A stretch of 64,000 nt of DNA from an uncultured Lachnospiraceae bacterium (GCA_910588845.1 CAJURU010000005.1:102637-166636), one strand, 5' to 3'. Positions 51,396-62,061 are shown, numbered from the stretch's first letter. The notes: generated from the sequence alone by a model not told the origin. A program made the numbers and translations.

Positions 51396-53582
51396 ATGTC
51401 AGTAAAAATAGCATTGGCGGGAAATCCCAACAGCGGGAAGACAACATTATTTAATGCGCTCACCGGTTCCAACCAGTTTGTGGGAAACTGGCCGGGCGTT
51501 ACGGTGGAGAAAAAGGAAGGAAAGTTAAAGGGGCACAAGGACGTTACGATTATGGATTTGCCGGGGATATATTCCCTGTCCCCGTACACGCTTGAGGAAG
51601 TAGTGGCGAGGAATTATTTAATCGGAGAGCGTCCGGACGCTATTTTAAATATTGTGGACGGAACGAATATTGAGCGTAACTTGTATCTCTCTACACAATT
51701 GATGGAGCTGGGCATCCCGGTTGTCATGGCTGTGAATATGATGGATATCGTGGCGAAAAATGGAGATAAGATACATATTGGAAAGCTGAGCGAGAAACTA
51801 GGCTGCCCGGTCGTGGAAATTTCCGCGTTGAAGGGCACAGGGGTAAAGGAAGCAGCAGAAAAAGCGATAGAGCTTGCGCGCAGGTCCAATGTTGTTCAGG
51901 CGGTGCATGAATTTGCTCCCGAAGTGGAGAGCGTGCTGGGATTAATCGAGGATAAGCTTGGTGCAGATGTGCCGCAGGAACAGAGACGTTTCTTTGCCGT
52001 GAAGCTGTTGGAAAAGGACGGCAAGATTGCAGCTCAGATGAAGCATACGCCGGATGTATCAGCGGAAATTGAGGCTATCGAAAAGGAGATGGACGACGAT
52101 ACCGAAAGTATTATCACTAATGAGCGCTACGTCTATATTTCCTCCATCATCAAGGAATGTTATACCAGGCAGCGCAAAGAGGAATTCAGCATTTCCGATA
52201 AGATTGATAAGATTGTGACGAACCGCATCTTTGCCCTGCCAATTTTTGCAGTTGTGATGGCGATTGTCTATTATGTCTCAGTCAGCACGGTGGGAGACTG
52301 GGCGACAAGCTGGGTCAATGACGGGGTGTTCAGTGACGGATGGAATTTGTTTGGCATCGAGAGTCTCCATGTCCCGGCGATACCGGAGCTTTTTACCAGT
52401 GGACTGGAGGCGGTTGGCTGTGCAGGCTGGCTGCAAGGGCTGGTGGTAGACGGTATCGTTGCCGGTGTAGGCGCAGTACTGGGCTTCGTGCCGCAGATGC
52501 TGGTGCTGTTTCTCTTTCTGGCATTTTTGGAAAGCTGCGGCTATATGGCAAGGGTGGCCTTTATCATGGACCGTGTGTTCCGCAAATTTGGGCTTTCCGG
52601 TAAGTCTTTTATACCTATGCTGATTGGCACCGGATGCGGCGTTCCGGGGGTAATGGCGTCGAGGACGATTGAAAACGACAGGGACCGCAAGATGACGATT
52701 ATGACGACCACATTTATTCCCTGCGGTGCAAAGCTGCCAATTATTGCTCTGATTGCCGGAGCATTTTTCGGCAATGCCTGGTGGGTTTCCTGGAGCGCGT
52801 TTTTTGTGGGTATTGCGGCGGTCATCTGCTCCGGTATCATTTTAAAGAAGACGCGCATGTTTGCCGGGGAGCCGGCGCCGTTCGTGATGGAGCTGCCAAG
52901 TTACCATATGCCTACCGTGGGGAATATACTCAGGAGTATGTGGGAGCGCGGCTGGTCTTTTATCAAGAAAGCCGGTACGGTGATTCTCCTGTCTACAATT
53001 TTTATATGGTTTACGACTTATTTTGGCTGGGTGGACGGTCAGTTCCGTATGCTGGAGGATATGGAGATTGACCACAGTATTCTGGCGTCTATCGGCAATT
53101 TATTTGCCTGGGTATTTGCCCCGCTTGGCTGGGGAGACTGGAAATCAGCGGTGGCTGCAATTACAGGCTTGGTGGCAAAGGAGAATGTAGTCGGAACGTT
53201 TGGCATTCTTTTTGGGTTTGCGGAAGTGGCAGAAGACGGAAACGAAATCTGGGGAACCCTGGCCGGACATATGAGTGCAGTGGCGGCATATTCCTTCCTG
53301 GTATTCAATCTGCTTTGCGCGCCCTGTTTTGCGGCGATGGGAGCTATCAAGCGTGAGATGAACAATATCAAATGGTTCTGGTTTGCCATTGGTTATCAGT
53401 GTGGCCTTGCCTATATCGTGTCGCTGTGCATTTACCAAATCGGAACCTGGATTACGGCAGGTATTTTTGGAATTGGAACAATAGTGGCAATCCTTTTAGT
53501 AGTTGGATTTTTATATCTGCTGCTGCGTCCCTGTAAGGAGGGAGGTACGTTTCGTGTGAAAGGGTTAGCGGGCGCAAAATAA
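51396..53582 (+). CDS. feoB: ferrous iron transporter FeoB
   Basis: 728 aa. The N-terminal G domain has GNPNSGKTTLFNALTG, NWPGVTVEKKEG, DLPGIYSLSPYT and AVNMMD. A helical spacer (about 170-260) leads to the polytopic domain with GTGCGVPGVMASRTIEND, a characteristic FeoB region, and VAKENVVGTFGILFG. It moves Fe2+ inward. Start ATG with AAGGGTGAG upstream. Confidence 0.96.
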   Translation: MSVKIALAGNPNSGKTTLFNALTGSNQFVGNWPGVTVEKKEGKLKGHKDVTIMDLPGIYSLSPYTLEEVVARNYLIGERPDAILNIVDGTNIERNLYLSTQLMELGIPVVMAVNMMDIVAKNGDKIHIGKLSEKLGCPVVEISALKGTGVKEAAEKAIELARRSNVVQAVHEFAPEVESVLGLIEDKLGADVPQEQRRFFAVKLLEKDGKIAAQMKHTPDVSAEIEAIEKEMDDDTESIITNERYVYISSIIKECYTRQRKEEFSISDKIDKIVTNRIFALPIFAVVMAIVYYVSVSTVGDWATSWVNDGVFSDGWNLFGIESLHVPAIPELFTSGLEAVGCAGWLQGLVVDGIVAGVGAVLGFVPQMLVLFLFLAFLESCGYMARVAFIMDRVFRKFGLSGKSFIPMLIGTGCGVPGVMASRTIENDRDRKMTIMTTTFIPCGAKLPIIALIAGAFFGNAWWVSWSAFFVGIAAVICSGIILKKTRMFAGEPAPFVMELPSYHMPTVGNILRSMWERGWSFIKKAGTVILLSTIFIWFTTYFGWVDGQFRMLEDMEIDHSILASIGNLFAWVFAPLGWGDWKSAVAAITGLVAKENVVGTFGILFGFAEVAEDGNEIWGTLAGHMSAVAAYSFLVFNLLCAPCFAAMGAIKREMNNIKWFWFAIGYQCGLAYIVSLCIYQIGTWITAGIFGIGTIVAILLVVGFLYLLLRPCKEGGTFRVKGLAGAK

Positions 53583-53649
53583 TTTGGCAAAATAACCATT
53601 GGGGATATACGAATAGGGCTGCGGCGCTAATATAAATCTCAAACAATAA

Positions 53650-53678
53650 TTGTCTTGTATTATTCTTTTCTATATAAT
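53650..53678 (+). promoter_or_regulatory. sigma-A promoter of the GH30-type gene
   Basis: TTGTCT (53650-53655), 17-nt spacer, TATAAT (53673-53678). Confidence 0.65.
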
Positions 53679-53738
53679 AAAATTTAAATTAGATGAAAAT
53701 AAAATAACATCTGAAAATAAAAAGGAAGGAAGAAGCGT

Positions 53739-56700
53739 ATGGGACAGAGAATATTGTTTTTCAAGCGTCTATTGGCGGGCGCAATGGCCGGCGTGATGCT
53801 GGCAGGCACAGTAGGAACACAGCTTCCGGCGTCAGTTGCAGACGCGGCGCCGGCAAGCCAGGCAGTCGGGGAAATATCTGTGAATCCCCAGGTTCATTAC
53901 CAGACATTGAAAGGATGGGGAACTTCCATGTGCTGGTGGGGCAATGTGATTGGCTCCTGGGGAGACAAGGATTTTAACAACAATGGCAGGCCCGACCGTG
54001 AAGAGATTGCCGAACTGGCATTTTCACCGGAGTATTTGAACCTCAATATTGTCCGCTATAATGTGGGCGGCGGCGACAAAGAGGATTCCTCCATCAAACG
54101 TGTGGAAGGTCTTGTGCCGGGCTGGACCAAGGATATGACCGGGAAAGCGGACGGAACGGGCACATTCAATGCGGCCGATTTCTATGCTAAGAAGACGGAA
54201 GAGATGAGCGATGCAGGACAGCTGTGGATGCTGGAACAGGCAAACAGATGGCGGAAAGACACGGCAACTAAGAATGGAACGGAAAATGATATTATAAACG
54301 AGGTATTTTCCAATTCACCGCCTTATTATATGACGAAATCGGGAAGCTCTACCGGAGGTGTGAACGCCGCGTCCAATTTGAAAGAGGATTGTTATGATGA
54401 TTTTGCGCTCTATATGGCAAGGGCGGCTAAATGGATTGAGAATGATTTGAGCACAAAGTTTGGTTCGCACGTCAACTATATTGAGCCCATGAACGAGCCC
54501 GACACGAATTACTGGAGCAATGGCAGCGCCAAACAGGAGGGGTGCGTGTTTAAGCCGGGTGCGGAGCAATCCAAGATGCTGCTGGAGATGCAAAAAGCGT
54601 TAAATGCACAGGAATTTAACGGAGGTCTTGATAATGTTGCGCTTACAGGAACGGACGAGACTGATTTGGCCAGAGCTATTTCTTCATTTGAGAGCCTGAC
54701 AGCAGAGGCCAAGAACAGCATTGCTGCCATCGGCGCCCACACTTACAGCGGTAATGACAGCGAGCGCAATACGCTGCGTAAATTGTCGGCGTCCTATGAT
54801 AAGGAATTGTGGATGTCCGAGATTACCAAGGGCAATTATGATACCCACAGCCATGACTCCATGCTGGGCACGAATGCCAAAAGCCAGAGCGAGGGGATTA
54901 TGGCAGATTTGAAATATATGCAGCCCTCGGCCTGGGTGGCATGGCTGGTGGCGGACAGTGAATATGAGTGTCTGCAGAGAGATGAGAGCTGGGGACTGAT
55001 TCATTGCGTATTTGAATCAGACGGACCGGTGCCGGATTACCATACAAACCTTGTCAACAGCAATGGCAGCAAGAAGAAAAATGTGCCGGATGAAGGGTAT
55101 TGGCAGGTCACCAAGCAGCTCTACACGATGATGCAGTACAGCAAATACTTAAAAGCCGGTTACACGATGATAGATATCGGCGACAGCAATATGTGCGCGG
55201 CCATTTCCCCGGATGGAAAAGAGCTCGTCATTGTGGCGCAGAATTTCACAAAAGCGCGCAATACAAGCGTCGATTTATCATTGTTTCAAAATATTGGCGA
55301 CGTCAAACTGTTTCGTACTTCCGATACGGAGAACTGCAAAGAGATTACAGGCGTTAGCGTTGCCGATCATGTTTTAGACGTTGCGCTTCCTGCAAATTCT
55401 GTATCAACGTTTGTGATCCAGGCGGAGACGAATGCGGATAATTACAAACAGATTATAGAGGCGGATGTAGAGACGCCGTCTGTAGATGGCCTTGAGGCGT
55501 CAGATGTCAATAAATTCAGCTACACCGGAACGTGGAGCGGGCAGACAACGACCGATATGAGTGCGGAGGCAATTTTCAAGTTCCAGGGAAAGCGCGCGGC
55601 GCTCTATGCTGCGAAGGGGCCAAAGAGCACAATTGTCAATGTATCTGTGGACGGCGGGGCGCCGACGAAGGTCAGCTTGTCTGATAAAAATGAGATACCG
55701 GAGGCTTTGGTTTGCGATACCGGCGAGCTGGCTGAGGGAGTACATACGATCAAAGTAAGCGTTGACGCTTCGGTTACTGCCGATAACGGAAACATGAAGG
55801 GAACATCATTGTCATTGAGCCATGCAGAGCTTATCCACGGAACCGTTTCTTTGGCCAGTAACGCAGTAATCCGTAAGGTGGAAGCCGACGACGGGGCTTT
55901 GTGGATTACCTTTGACAAATCTGGAAGCGGCGTCTATACCGTCAGGTATGGGACGTCTGAGAACAATCTGGATCAGTCAATCATTGTCGGTAAGACTACG
56001 GCTAAGATTCCAGGACTTACGAACGGGCAGACGTATTATATCCAGGTAGAGGACAGCGAAGGCAATGCATCCAATATTGTCACCGGAAGCCCGAAAATAC
56101 CGGAGGGAAGCCTGCTTTATTCCGTAGATGTGGGAACTTCCAAGCCGGACGCCATTTCGGAAGACAATAAGGTGGGAATTTATAACAGCGTATTAGAGCA
56201 GCAATATGGGAAAGACCCCAAGACAGACAAGATGTGGGGTTATATTGAGGGTGAAAAAGGGACAGATACGGAGACGAAAGCATATTGGGAAGAGTATGAC
56301 CGTCTAATGAGCGTCCGCGAGTGTAAGGCGGGGCTTGAGTATAAATTTGAACTGCCAGCCGGGTCCTATAATGTGAAGGTTGCTATGCGTGATCCATGGC
56401 CTGGCGGAAGATTTACAGATATCGTTATCAATGGCGAGACCGTTGACACAGGATTGATTTGTACAAATGAAAATGAGATTGTAGCCAATACGTATAGGGC
56501 TTCCATGGAAGAGGCAGGCGAGATGAGCGTAAAAGCTGTAAGGAGCAGCAACAACGCCAGCGAAGCGCCGATATTGACATATATTGAGATTTCTAAGTTT
56601 GATGCACAGGACACGACAATCACGGGCATAGAGGAGCCGCCAATGCTCAATACCATAAGCGGCGTAATTCCGCATCTTCCAGCAACGGTCAATGCGAAGA

Positions 56701-59597
56701 CGGCTAATGACGAACGCGTACCGATAGAGGTTGCATGGGAAGCGGTGACAGAAGATAAGTTTGTGGGAGAGGATTTCACAAAGGCGACGGTAAAGGGTTC
56801 GGCAGTGACCGAGGACGGGGAGCAGTTCGAGGTCAACCAGGCGGTACAGATTATGCCGGAAAACGTACAATATTTCATTGACTGTAATTGGGCAGAATCC
56901 ACACAACATGCGGCATTACACGCAGCAGTGGGATTGAAAAACGAGGTTGCCGATAAAGCTTACGCAGAGGGGGCCTGGGGATATCTGATGAGCGCAAGCG
57001 GTCATAGCGGTTCCGATTCCTATACTTCGGGATGGTATGACCCGCAGGATGACAAGATTCAGTATAAACTCCCACTGGAGGCAGGAGAGTATGCAATCAC
57101 CTTTGGCTTTCATGATTGGTGGAACTACATGTCCCACCGCCCGATGAATTTAAGGGCGTATGTTGGGGATAAGACTGTAGATTTGGGAACTTGTGGCGGC
57201 AGTGATGCAAACCGCTTTGCCATCACAAAGGATTTGGCTGTTAGCGCGAAAGCGGACGTTATTTTGTCTGTGGAACGCGGAAAAGAGGATGCGCCGGTAC
57301 TTAGTTGGATTTCCATTCAGGGAAAAGGCGTAGATCGCAGCGCGCTGAAAGCGCAGTTAAATGCGGCAGGATTGTTGAATGCAGCAGATTATTCAGCACA
57401 GACGTATACAAAGGTCAGTGAAGCGGCAGAAGCGGGAATGGCATTATTGCTTCGTTCAGACGCCACACAAGATGGTGTGAACCAGGCGGCGGCTGCAATC
57501 CAGGCTGCAATCGAGGTGTTGGATGTTTCCGCTGAGAGCAGGGACAGCCTACAGGAAGAGCTCAATACCGTAAGCACGATGGATCTTGGTAAGTACACGC
57601 AAGAGTCGGCGGCAGCAATGACGGCAGTTGTACAGAAAATGACAACTTTGCTGGCAAAAGATAAAATTTCCAAGACGGAGCTCAATGCGGTAATGAAAGA
57701 ACTTGAGGAGGCTAAACGAGGACTGGAAATGAAACAGGAGAGCAGGCCGGCAGATGATTTGAGGATAGAGCTGAACGCTTGGATTTACCGGGCGGAGAAT
57801 CTCAATTCTATTCTCTACACCGGGGAAAGCTGGAGCAGCCTTCAGACAAAGGTTGCGGGAGCCAAAACGGTATACGATAATCAGGCGGCGACCTCTAAAG
57901 CGTTGGCGGATGCGATTAGCGACATTCAGACCGCAATAGCGGATTTGCAGAAAGCTTCCGGCAGCGGGCATGATGGCGACAATGAAGTCGGCAACTATCA
58001 TGTGGCAGTCAGCAAGTCCATTTTAGAGAAGAATAAATATGTGCTGTATACGGTAAACTGCGGGACACCGGACCCATTTGAGGTACCGGGCGGCGAAGTT
58101 ATGGGACTGTTGCAGTCCAAGGTAGACCAGGAATACGGGGCAGACAAAAAGACCGGAGCAGTATGGGGATGCGCACCAGCAGACGAGCACTCTGCGGCAG
58201 TCAAAGGAGGAAGCGACGCGGAAGACAGTGGATTATCTTACATCTATATGTCGGACAAAGTAGCGTATGACAAAGAGAAATCAGGGCTGCGCTATACTTT
58301 TGAGACGCTGGCTCCTTCAGACAGTTACGAAGGCATATTGAAGACGTCCTACGATGTGACAGTTTCGTTTAAGAATCCCTGGTCTTCGCGGACCGTGAAT
58401 ATCTCACTGGAAGGTAAAACAGTGGAAGAGCGGCTGACTTTGCCACGGAACGTCTGGGTTAGCAAAACTTACCGTGTGGTAGTTACGGATGGCGAACTCA
58501 ATGTAATGATAAGCAATCCTAACAGGATTAACATCAATCAGGACCCATTAGTGAATGCAATTACGGTCAAGGCTGTCGCCGGTACGCCGGATGTCAGCAA
58601 ATTGCAGTCATCTGTAAACAAAGCCAAATTGTTATCCAAAAATGATTACACGGCAAGTACATGGAAATCGTTTGAAACGGTTTATAATCAGGCGAAATCA
58701 TTGCTTACAAATCCGGGAAATGACCAGAACGTTGTAGACGTATGTCAGAGCAAGTTAGAGCTTGCAATGGCTGGATTGGTGAAAGCCGTTAAGGTCAGCA
58801 GGATAACTCTTAGCTCAGATGTGAAGAAGCTGGCGAAAGGCAGGAAATTTACTCTCAAAGCGGCAGTTACACCGGCGAATGCTGCAAACAAGAGCCTGAT
58901 CTGGACTTCATCCAATGAGAAGGTTGCCGCCGTATCGTCAGGAGTTGTCACTGGAAAGGGCAGCGGTAAGGCGACGATTACGGCAACCGCAGCGGATGGT
59001 TCCGGCGTAAAAGGTACGTATGCAGTTACAGTCGTCAGCCATGCGGTGAAGAAAATTAGCTTAAAGAGCGGTACGACTGGGCTGGCAGCAGGCAAGAAAC
59101 TGACGGTAGCCAATACGATAACGACGACCGGAAAAACGGCGAATAAGACCTTGGCTTGGAGTTCTTCCAATAAGAAATACGCAACGGTTGATTCTAAGGG
59201 TAAGGTAACAGCCAAAGCGGCGGGCGCCGGCAAGAAGGTGACGATTACGGCCAAAGCTACGGATGGAAGCGGCGTATCAGGCAAGACAACCATCAAGATT
59301 GTCAAACATGCCGTGAAGAAGATCACCTTGAAATATAGGAATAAAACGATCAAATCCGGCAAGAAGATTTCGGTCAAAGCGGGTAAGAAAGCAACGATAA
59401 AAGCATCCGTTAAAACAACTGGAAAAAATGCCAACAAGAAGCTGAACTGGACGACAAGCAACAAGAAATTTGCGACAGTCAAGAACGGCAAGGTTACGAC
59501 AAAGAAAGCCGGTAAAGGCAAGACGGTTACGATTACGGTAAAAGCGACCGATGGAAGCGGCAAGAAAGCCACTGTCAAGATTAAGATCACCAAATAG
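53739..59597 (+). CDS. large secreted multi-domain GH30-like glycoside hydrolase
   Basis: 1952 aa. Signal peptide about 1-37. A GH30-like catalytic domain (about 45-570) starts TLKGWGTSMCWWGNVIGSWG; the proposed acid/base Glu253 is in EPMNEPDTNYW and nucleophile Glu361 in ELWMSEITKG. It resembles endo-beta-1,6-galactanases from memory. After it come an Fn3-like module (about 710-785), three malectin/CBM-like modules (about 790, 1043, 1432) each starting with a VDVG/IDCN/VNCG strand, several FIVAR-type helical repeats (about 1199, 1268, 1336, 1617) and three BIG2-like modules (1681-1952) extremely rich in Lys. The tail may bind the wall by charge; there is no LPXTG. Likely a plant or host glycan degrader at the cell surface. 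Confidence 0.82.
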   Translation: MGQRILFFKRLLAGAMAGVMLAGTVGTQLPASVADAAPASQAVGEISVNPQVHYQTLKGWGTSMCWWGNVIGSWGDKDFNNNGRPDREEIAELAFSPEYLNLNIVRYNVGGGDKEDSSIKRVEGLVPGWTKDMTGKADGTGTFNAADFYAKKTEEMSDAGQLWMLEQANRWRKDTATKNGTENDIINEVFSNSPPYYMTKSGSSTGGVNAASNLKEDCYDDFALYMARAAKWIENDLSTKFGSHVNYIEPMNEPDTNYWSNGSAKQEGCVFKPGAEQSKMLLEMQKALNAQEFNGGLDNVALTGTDETDLARAISSFESLTAEAKNSIAAIGAHTYSGNDSERNTLRKLSASYDKELWMSEITKGNYDTHSHDSMLGTNAKSQSEGIMADLKYMQPSAWVAWLVADSEYECLQRDESWGLIHCVFESDGPVPDYHTNLVNSNGSKKKNVPDEGYWQVTKQLYTMMQYSKYLKAGYTMIDIGDSNMCAAISPDGKELVIVAQNFTKARNTSVDLSLFQNIGDVKLFRTSDTENCKEITGVSVADHVLDVALPANSVSTFVIQAETNADNYKQIIEADVETPSVDGLEASDVNKFSYTGTWSGQTTTDMSAEAIFKFQGKRAALYAAKGPKSTIVNVSVDGGAPTKVSLSDKNEIPEALVCDTGELAEGVHTIKVSVDASVTADNGNMKGTSLSLSHAELIHGTVSLASNAVIRKVEADDGALWITFDKSGSGVYTVRYGTSENNLDQSIIVGKTTAKIPGLTNGQTYYIQVEDSEGNASNIVTGSPKIPEGSLLYSVDVGTSKPDAISEDNKVGIYNSVLEQQYGKDPKTDKMWGYIEGEKGTDTETKAYWEEYDRLMSVRECKAGLEYKFELPAGSYNVKVAMRDPWPGGRFTDIVINGETVDTGLICTNENEIVANTYRASMEEAGEMSVKAVRSSNNASEAPILTYIEISKFDAQDTTITGIEEPPMLNTISGVIPHLPATVNAKTANDERVPIEVAWEAVTEDKFVGEDFTKATVKGSAVTEDGEQFEVNQAVQIMPENVQYFIDCNWAESTQHAALHAAVGLKNEVADKAYAEGAWGYLMSASGHSGSDSYTSGWYDPQDDKIQYKLPLEAGEYAITFGFHDWWNYMSHRPMNLRAYVGDKTVDLGTCGGSDANRFAITKDLAVSAKADVILSVERGKEDAPVLSWISIQGKGVDRSALKAQLNAAGLLNAADYSAQTYTKVSEAAEAGMALLLRSDATQDGVNQAAAAIQAAIEVLDVSAESRDSLQEELNTVSTMDLGKYTQESAAAMTAVVQKMTTLLAKDKISKTELNAVMKELEEAKRGLEMKQESRPADDLRIELNAWIYRAENLNSILYTGESWSSLQTKVAGAKTVYDNQAATSKALADAISDIQTAIADLQKASGSGHDGDNEVGNYHVAVSKSILEKNKYVLYTVNCGTPDPFEVPGGEVMGLLQSKVDQEYGADKKTGAVWGCAPADEHSAAVKGGSDAEDSGLSYIYMSDKVAYDKEKSGLRYTFETLAPSDSYEGILKTSYDVTVSFKNPWSSRTVNISLEGKTVEERLTLPRNVWVSKTYRVVVTDGELNVMISNPNRININQDPLVNAITVKAVAGTPDVSKLQSSVNKAKLLSKNDYTASTWKSFETVYNQAKSLLTNPGNDQNVVDVCQSKLELAMAGLVKAVKVSRITLSSDVKKLAKGRKFTLKAAVTPANAANKSLIWTSSNEKVAAVSSGVVTGKGSGKATITATAADGSGVKGTYAVTVVSHAVKKISLKSGTTGLAAGKKLTVANTITTTGKTANKTLAWSSSNKKYATVDSKGKVTAKAAGAGKKVTITAKATDGSGVSGKTTIKIVKHAVKKITLKYRNKTIKSGKKISVKAGKKATIKASVKTTGKNANKKLNWTTSNKKFATVKNGKVTTKKAGKGKTVTITVKATDGSGKKATVKIKITK

Positions 59598-59638
59598 GTT
59601 TCCTTACAGCCGATCGGCAGAAACAAGTAAATGAGAGC

Positions 59639-59687
59639 AACACCCCCGTCAGCGGATGGAATGACCGACTGGCGGGGGTGTTTTTCC
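59639..59687 (+). terminator. terminator after the GH30-type gene
   Basis: AACACCCCCGTCAG pairs with CTGGCGGGGGTGTT, followed by TTTCC and T-rich sequence. Confidence 0.88.
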
Positions 59688-59688
59688 T

Positions 59689-60036
59689 TTATTTCTGTTT
59701 CACATAACCAATAAACTTATTCTGGTAAAGAATTTGAATATATTTCACAAGCCGTTCAAGCAAAGGTTCTGCTTCCTCGCCGAACTGTGCGGACACTAAC
59801 TTGGAAATCTCATGCACATTGCGCGCGCCGTCCATCTGCCGCCATACAAAGCTTCCGTATTTGTCAAGGGAGATATGGCTGGTTTTGGGACGCTTGAAAA
59901 CCTTTTGCGCAATCCAATTGTAAAATCCCTTGTTCACCACATGGACGGTGACAATTCCTTTTTTGTCTGCATCCCAGGTATATTGTGGATTGCAGACGGG
60001 AATGTAATCCATAAAATTTTTCTTTGTCTTGCTCAC
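59689..60036 (-). CDS. PqqD-like protein next to an OPT transporter
   Basis: 115 aa. ISLDKYGSFVWRQMDGARNVHEI, then FGEEAEPLLERLVKYIQIL, match the winged-helix PqqD fold, which in other systems presents peptides to radical SAM enzymes. No radical SAM gene or precursor peptide is near. GTG at 60036 has AAAGGAG upstream; the longer frame lacks one. It lies 51 bp after the OPT transporter and is probably co-transcribed. Confidence 0.7.
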   Translation of the reverse strand: MSKTKKNFMDYIPVCNPQYTWDADKKGIVTVHVVNKGFYNWIAQKVFKRPKTSHISLDKYGSFVWRQMDGARNVHEISKLVSAQFGEEAEPLLERLVKYIQILYQNKFIGYVKQK

Positions 60037-60087
60037 AAATGCTCCTTTAACTATTTGTGCTCGCTGGCTTGCGCCATGCGGCGTCAA

Positions 60088-62028
60088 TTATTTTGCTTTC
60101 TTAGATTTGCGGTAGCAGAAGGACCACAGGGATAAGGTCAGCAGTGCGAAAGCAATCAGCCCGATAACATTGCCAAAGTTGGCGTTTGTAAGTAACGGAA
60201 TAGTTCCTGGCAGGAAAGAGCCGATGATATCGCCGATGTTGCTGCCGTTTAATGGGATGACAGTCAGGAAAGCGAGGAGGATACCTACTAAACCTTCTCC
60301 GGCAATCAAGCCTGAAGAGAAGAGAATACCGTTGGCGTCAGCATCTTTTTTCTCCTTCTCACTGGCATTCTTTTTCTTTTCTACCACCAATTTCACAAGG
60401 CCGCCGACCATCATCGGTGTGCTTAAATGGATAGGCAGATATAAACCGATGGCGAACGGTAGTACCGGGATGCCGAGAATTTCTACGACAATGGCGATAA
60501 ATGCGCCGATGAAAATCAGAGTCCAGGGAAGATTTCCATCCATAACGCCCTCGACAATCATCTTCATCAAAGTTGCCTGAGGAGCCGGAAGATTTGGCGT
60601 TCCATAGCCCCATGCCAGGTGCAGCAGATAGAGCACACCGCCGATGGCAAGTGAGGAGGCAAGTACGCCGACAAGCTCGCCGATCTGCTGTTTCTTAGGC
60701 GTAGCGCCTAAGATGTAACCAGTCTTTAAATCCTGTGAAGTATCTCCGGCAATTGCCGCAACGATACAGATAACGCCGCCGATAGCGATAGCGGCGATCA
60801 TGCCGGGCTGTCCCGTCATACCGGTTGCTTTTAAAGCGATGGTGGCAACTAACAGCGTAGCGATCGTCATACCGGAAACAGGGTTGTTACTGCTTCCCAC
60901 AAGTCCTACCATACGAGAGGAGACTGTAGCGAAGAAGAAACCGAAAATAACAATCAGGAATGCCCCGAATAAGTTAATTGGAATTACCGGGATAATCCAG
61001 ATGGCAAGCGTCAGAACAACGACGCCGATCAGGATGGCTTTGATATTCAAATCCTGGTTGGTGCGCTCGTTGGAAACGTCGCCTTTGCCGAAACCTTTGA
61101 TTGCCTCACGGAAGGTCTTTACAATCAGAGGCAGTGATTTAATCAGGCTCATGACGCCGCCGCAGGCAACGGCGCCTGCGCCGATATATTTGATGTAGTT
61201 TGTCCAAATGGCAAAAGAACCGCCTTCTGCATAAAGTTCTGCGATGCTGACGTCAGCCGGGAACATAACGATATCCCCGCCAAATAATACAATCAACGGC
61301 ATAAGCACGAACCATCCCAGCGTACCGCCGCAGAACAGATAAGAAGAAATCTTGGGGCCGCAGATGTAGCCGACGCCCAATAATGCAGGAAGCACGTCCA
61401 TACCGATACCGGAGCCTTTGTATGCCGGAATCTCATAATGTACCTCGCTGGGGAATACTTTCAGTCCATCAGTGATGAACTTATATGCGGCTGCAATGCC
61501 AAGGCCGGCAAATACAGTGGAGGCTTTGGCGCCGCCTTCTTCGCCTGCCATCAGCACTTCCGCACAGGCCTTTCCTTCTGGATAAGGAAGCGTGCCATGC
61601 TCTTGTACAATCAGTGCTTTTCTTAACGGAACCATAAATAAGATACCGAGTGCGCCGCCGATAAACGCGATAACGGCAATTTCAATCAGAGACGGTGAAG
61701 AAGTTCCCCATTCAGCTGCCCAGAGGAACAAGGCAGGCAGTGTGAAAATCGTGCCTGCAGCGACGGATTCCCCGGCGGAACCGATGGTCTGTACCATGTT
61801 GTTTTCAAGAATTGAATCTTTCCTTAAAACAAAGCGGATAACACCCATGGATATTACCGCTGCCGGGATTGATGCCGATACCGTCATCCCCACGCGCAGA
61901 CCCAGGTATGCGTTTGCTCCGCCGAACAAAATAGCCAGAAAGATTCCAAGGATAATGGAAGTCGCTGTAAATTCCGGCAGCGTCTTGTTGGCGGGAACAA
62001 AAGGTTTGAAATCTTTGTTCTCATTCAT
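60088..62028 (-). CDS. OPT-family oligopeptide transporter
   Basis: 646 aa with about 15-16 hydrophobic segments. LFGGANAYLGLRVGMTVSAS near residue 40 and SSNNPVSGMTIATLL near 385 are typical of the prokaryotic OPT group. Substrate is peptide or metal chelate by family; not certain. GGAGAG precedes the ATG. A minus-strand promoter lies 34 bp upstream. Divergent from the NSS transporter. Confidence 0.92.
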   Translation of the reverse strand: MNENKDFKPFVPANKTLPEFTATSIILGIFLAILFGGANAYLGLRVGMTVSASIPAAVISMGVIRFVLRKDSILENNMVQTIGSAGESVAAGTIFTLPALFLWAAEWGTSSPSLIEIAVIAFIGGALGILFMVPLRKALIVQEHGTLPYPEGKACAEVLMAGEEGGAKASTVFAGLGIAAAYKFITDGLKVFPSEVHYEIPAYKGSGIGMDVLPALLGVGYICGPKISSYLFCGGTLGWFVLMPLIVLFGGDIVMFPADVSIAELYAEGGSFAIWTNYIKYIGAGAVACGGVMSLIKSLPLIVKTFREAIKGFGKGDVSNERTNQDLNIKAILIGVVVLTLAIWIIPVIPINLFGAFLIVIFGFFFATVSSRMVGLVGSSNNPVSGMTIATLLVATIALKATGMTGQPGMIAAIAIGGVICIVAAIAGDTSQDLKTGYILGATPKKQQIGELVGVLASSLAIGGVLYLLHLAWGYGTPNLPAPQATLMKMIVEGVMDGNLPWTLIFIGAFIAIVVEILGIPVLPFAIGLYLPIHLSTPMMVGGLVKLVVEKKKNASEKEKKDADANGILFSSGLIAGEGLVGILLAFLTVIPLNGSNIGDIIGSFLPGTIPLLTNANFGNVIGLIAFALLTLSLWSFCYRKSKKAK

Positions 62029-62061
62029 TTCATTTACTCTCCTTTACTTTTAGATGTTAGT

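Noticed and set aside
58745..59626. 293-codon open frame on the minus strand
   Set aside because: Antisense to the Lys-rich tail of the GH30-type protein; codon bias (AAG/AAA, GTC, ACG) leaves the reverse frame open. No ribosome-binding site, and its product would be repetitive hydrophobic sequence.
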